6,250 bases of DNA, taken from assembly GCA_012510865.1 (NCBI GenBank), contig JAAZHF010000250.1, positions 1 to 6,250 of the forward strand. The letters are read 5' to 3'. The position numbers and the translations under genes were made by a program. Below, piece after piece: positions 4,698 to 6,250 of the stretch. A model generated the notes under the pieces. The model worked only from the letters and a program-made list of their open reading frames with translations. It had not been told where the DNA came from and ran no database searches. Numbering within the stretch: position 1 is the stretch's first letter; the number at the start of each line of letters is the position of its first letter. Source of the DNA: Gammaproteobacteria bacterium (GTDB taxonomy: Bacteria; Pseudomonadota; Gammaproteobacteria; Xanthomonadales; Xanthomonadaceae).

Positions 4698-5771
4698 TCA
4701 CTCCGCGCCGATGACGAGCTCCACCGCATCCGTGGCCGGAAGCGCCACGCGCACGGCCCTGGACTCGAGGTCGCCGGCGGAGCGTTCGGCGCTGCCGGCG
4801 ACCGAGACGCGCGCGGAGACCAGCACCGAGTCCAGCTGGGACAGGACCCGGGTCGGCATCGGGCTGTCGCCGTCGTCGAGCACGATGTCCAGCGGCAGGG
4901 CCGACGCGGGGTGGCGTTCGGCGGCGACCGGCATCGGCGGTCCGTCCGGGTCGCGCGCCATGACGAAAACCGTCGCCTGCGCGCCGATGCGCTCCGCGAC
5001 GCCGGGGGCGAGGCGGACGCGCACGCGCAGCCCGGCTGCCGCACCGGCCTCCGGATCGTCGCCGGCGGCCGCGCCCGCACCCGTGACAAGCGCCGGCGTG
5101 GTGGCGCCGCGGGGCTGCCCGGCCGCCGCGCGCGCGTCCCGGATCTGCGCGGCGAGGCTGGCCGCGGTCGACGGGTCGACGTCGGGAAGGAGGGATTCCC
5201 AGGTGTCCGCCGCCTCCGCGTGCAGGCCCCGCTGGCGCTGGGCCACGCCGATGAACCAGCGCGCGCGCTGGTTCATCGGCTGCAGGGCTGCGGCGCGCTG
5301 CAGCAGCGCCAGCGCCGCGTCGTCGAAGAGATGCCGTGGATGCGACTGCGCGCTGGCCTGCGCGAGTTCGACCATCAGCGCCGGCTCGTCCGGGGCCTGC
5401 TCGAGCGCCTTCGCGTACGCGTCGCGCGCGCCCGCGGCATCGCCCTGGACCGCGAGCGAGCGGGCCAGCAGCACCCAGCCCTCCGGCTGCGCGGGGTTGC
5501 GCGCGAGCTCGGCGCGCAGCTGGGCGACGGCCTCCGCGAATTCAGCCGGGTCGACCCGGGTCGCGGCGTCCTCGGGCTGCGCGGGCGCGCGCGCAGCCGG
5601 GTCCAGTGCCGCCGGCGTACCCTCCAGCTGGTACAGGCCGGCTGCAATCAGCGGGACCGCCGCGACCACGGCCAGCCAGGACCGCGGAGCGGTGCGACGC
5701 AGCGGCGCCGCGACCAGGGCCGCGACCAGCAGCGAGCCCAGCAGCGCGGCGAGGGCGAAAGCGGCACTCAT
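4698..5771 (-). CDS. ccmI: Cytochrome c maturation protein CcmI (TPR apocytochrome chaperone)
   Basis: CcmI binds apocytochrome c in the periplasm and presents it to the CcmF/CcmH heme-ligation module. The 357 residues show two N-terminal membrane segments (about 3-24 and 31-49), then a TPR-type helical region (about 75-195; LRAELARNPAQPEGWVLLARSL and LQPMNQRARWFIGVAQRQ are typical repeats). A low-complexity Ala/Gly linker (about 222-247) leads to a C-terminal beta-rich domain (about 248-355, beginning LRVRVRLAPGVAERI, with VFVMARDPDGPPMPVA) as in the fused E. coli CcmH and other CcmI proteins. The start ATG shares its A with the ccmH stop (TGATG, 5769-5773), so translation is probably coupled. 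Only about six residues (RRTAPR) separate the two membrane segments. Many CcmI proteins carry a longer cytoplasmic loop with a coiled coil there. A perfect 34-bp palindrome lies in the codons for residues 165-175. Confidence 0.9.
   Translation of the reverse strand: MSAAFALAALLGSLLVAALVAAPLRRTAPRSWLAVVAAVPLIAAGLYQLEGTPAALDPAARAPAQPEDAATRVDPAEFAEAVAQLRAELARNPAQPEGWVLLARSLAVQGDAAGARDAYAKALEQAPDEPALMVELAQASAQSHPRHLFDDAALALLQRAAALQPMNQRARWFIGVAQRQRGLHAEAADTWESLLPDVDPSTAASLAAQIRDARAAAGQPRGATTPALVTGAGAAAGDDPEAGAAAGLRVRVRLAPGVAERIGAQATVFVMARDPDGPPMPVAAERHPASALPLDIVLDDGDSPMPTRVLSQLDSVLVSARVSVAGSAERSAGDLESRAVRVALPATDAVELVIGAE
5247..5280. repeat. Perfect 34-bp palindrome within ccmI
   Basis: GCCGATGAACCAGCGCG (5247-5263) is followed without any spacer by its exact reverse complement (5264-5280). 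The next base pair outwards (5246/5281) does not match. The codons covered are those of Pro165 to Gly175 in the TPR region of CcmI (PMNQRARWFIG). In mRNA it could form a stem of about 15 bp with a GCGC loop; in DNA it could form a cruciform. There is no T-run after it, so it is not an ordinary terminator. Confidence 0.95.
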
Positions 5772-6250
5772 CACCACTCCTGTGGCTCGTCGGAGGATCG
5801 GGGCGCGGCGAGGTTGGCCGCGGCGCGCCTGCGCACGACCACCACCACCACGATCCCGCCTGCCACGAGCACGATGGCGGGGCCCAGCCAGAGCAGCGCG
5901 GTGGCCGCGCCGAACGGCGGGCGGTAGAGGACGAACTCGCCGTAGCGCTGGACCAGGAACTCCTTGATCTCGGCGTCGCTGCGGCCTTCGCGCATCAGGT
6001 TGAAGACCTCGCGGCGCAGGTCGTGGGCGATCGGCGCGTCGGAGTCGGCGAGCGACTGGTTCTGGCACATCACGCAGCGGAGCTCGGCGGTCAGTTCGGG
6101 GAAGCGCTGCTCCTCGGCCCGGGCGCGGAATTCCAGCGGCTGCGTGGAGCGGACCGCCTGCGCGGCCAGCGGCGCGGGGACCAGGGCGACCGCGGCGAGC
6201 ATCGCCAGCACCAGGCCGGCGGCGACGGCACGCAGCGCCGCGGGTGCCCG
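5771..6250 (-). CDS. ccmH: Cytochrome c maturation protein CcmH (5'-partial)
   Basis: CcmH is the membrane-anchored periplasmic thiol-disulfide protein that, with CcmG, keeps the apocytochrome CXXCH cysteines reduced for heme attachment. The diagnostic motif LRCVMCQNQSLADSDAPIA is present, with the active-site cysteines six codons after PELTAE (Cys46 and Cys49 counting from GTG 6211). It is followed by the usual three-helix region (LRREVFNLMREGRSDAEIKEFLVQRYGEFVLYRPPF), a C-terminal membrane helix (about 102-126, ending in a poly-Val stretch) and an RRR stop-transfer. The frame stays open from GTG 6211 to base 6250. The extra residues (RAPAALRAVAAGLV) supply the arginines and much of the hydrophobic core of a signal peptide ending near PLAAQA, so the true start is very probably beyond the window. 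It is the compact CcmH, with the TPR part in a separate gene (ccmI), which it overlaps by one base. The rest of the ccm operon is expected upstream. Confidence 0.93.
   Translation of the reverse strand, partial: RAPAALRAVAAGLVLAMLAAVALVPAPLAAQAVRSTQPLEFRARAEEQRFPELTAELRCVMCQNQSLADSDAPIAHDLRREVFNLMREGRSDAEIKEFLVQRYGEFVLYRPPFGAATALLWLGPAIVLVAGGIVVVVVVRRRAAANLAAPRSSDEPQEW

Noticed and set aside
5167..5180. GTCGAC-GG-GTCGAC repeat in ccmI
   Set aside because: It is a short repeat fully explained by Asp-Val-Asp-Pro-Ser-Thr codons in GC-rich DNA.
4063..5967. A 634-codon open frame on the plus strand opposite metX and ccmI
   Set aside because: It is antisense to two clearly recognised genes, runs across their junction, and has low-complexity Ala/Ser/Arg composition with no recognisable domain. 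Long antisense frames are common at this GC content.
5772..6068. A longer ccmI start at 6068
   Set aside because: The added residues overlap the conserved part of ccmH and have no signal or CcmI likeness. The ATG at 5771 begins directly before the first membrane segment.
6209..6211. GTG 6211 as the ccmH start
   Set aside because: It would give a signal peptide without a basic N-terminal region. The frame continues open to the window edge with suitable arginines and hydrophobic residues, so the gene is better treated as partial.

Overview
This is a strongly GC-rich (about 70% by eye), densely coded chromosomal window. The protein sequences point to a gammaproteobacterium of the Xanthomonadaceae/Lysobacteraceae (Lysobacter, Luteimonas, Pseudoxanthomonas or similar). 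The main support is a class III PHA synthase subunit, a MetX of the xanthomonad type (start MTEYIPPGTRF) and split ccmH/ccmI genes. I see no mobile elements, CRISPR arrays, rRNA genes or foreign-looking segments. The family assignment is inference from remembered protein families, not from a search.

Layout. From 1 to 1557, a plus-strand cluster holds the 3' part of phaC (polyhydroxyalkanoate synthase, cut by the left edge), a 66-residue PspC-domain membrane protein overlapping it by ATGA, and a 155-residue membrane-associated protein with an HExxH zinc-site motif. A convergent gap (1558-1686) with two interleaved inverted repeats follows. Everything from 1687 to the right edge lies on the minus strand. 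In transcription order (right to left) this is ccmH (cut by the edge) and ccmI of the cytochrome c maturation system, a metX-family acyltransferase, a cysteine dioxygenase, tRNA-Leu(CAA), and an NRDE/TANGO2-family protein.

How the genes fit together. CcmH and CcmI act together in the periplasm, handling reduced apocytochrome c for heme attachment. The MetX-family enzyme (activation of homoserine or serine) and cysteine dioxygenase (cysteine to cysteine sulfinate) both concern sulfur amino acids and are adjacent. The phaC cluster concerns storage polymer and the cell envelope.

The most notable things beyond the gene list are: (1) a perfect 34-bp palindrome inside the ccmI coding sequence at 5247-5280; (2) a repeated promoter layout in which a TANNNT -10 box ends only 6-8 nt before the start codon of the NRDE gene, cdo and metX, implying leaderless mRNAs; (3) an orphan HExxH membrane protein tied to phaC; (4) several inverted repeats in the short intergenic gaps. 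No wholly new multi-gene system is evident; most genes are ordinary housekeeping genes.
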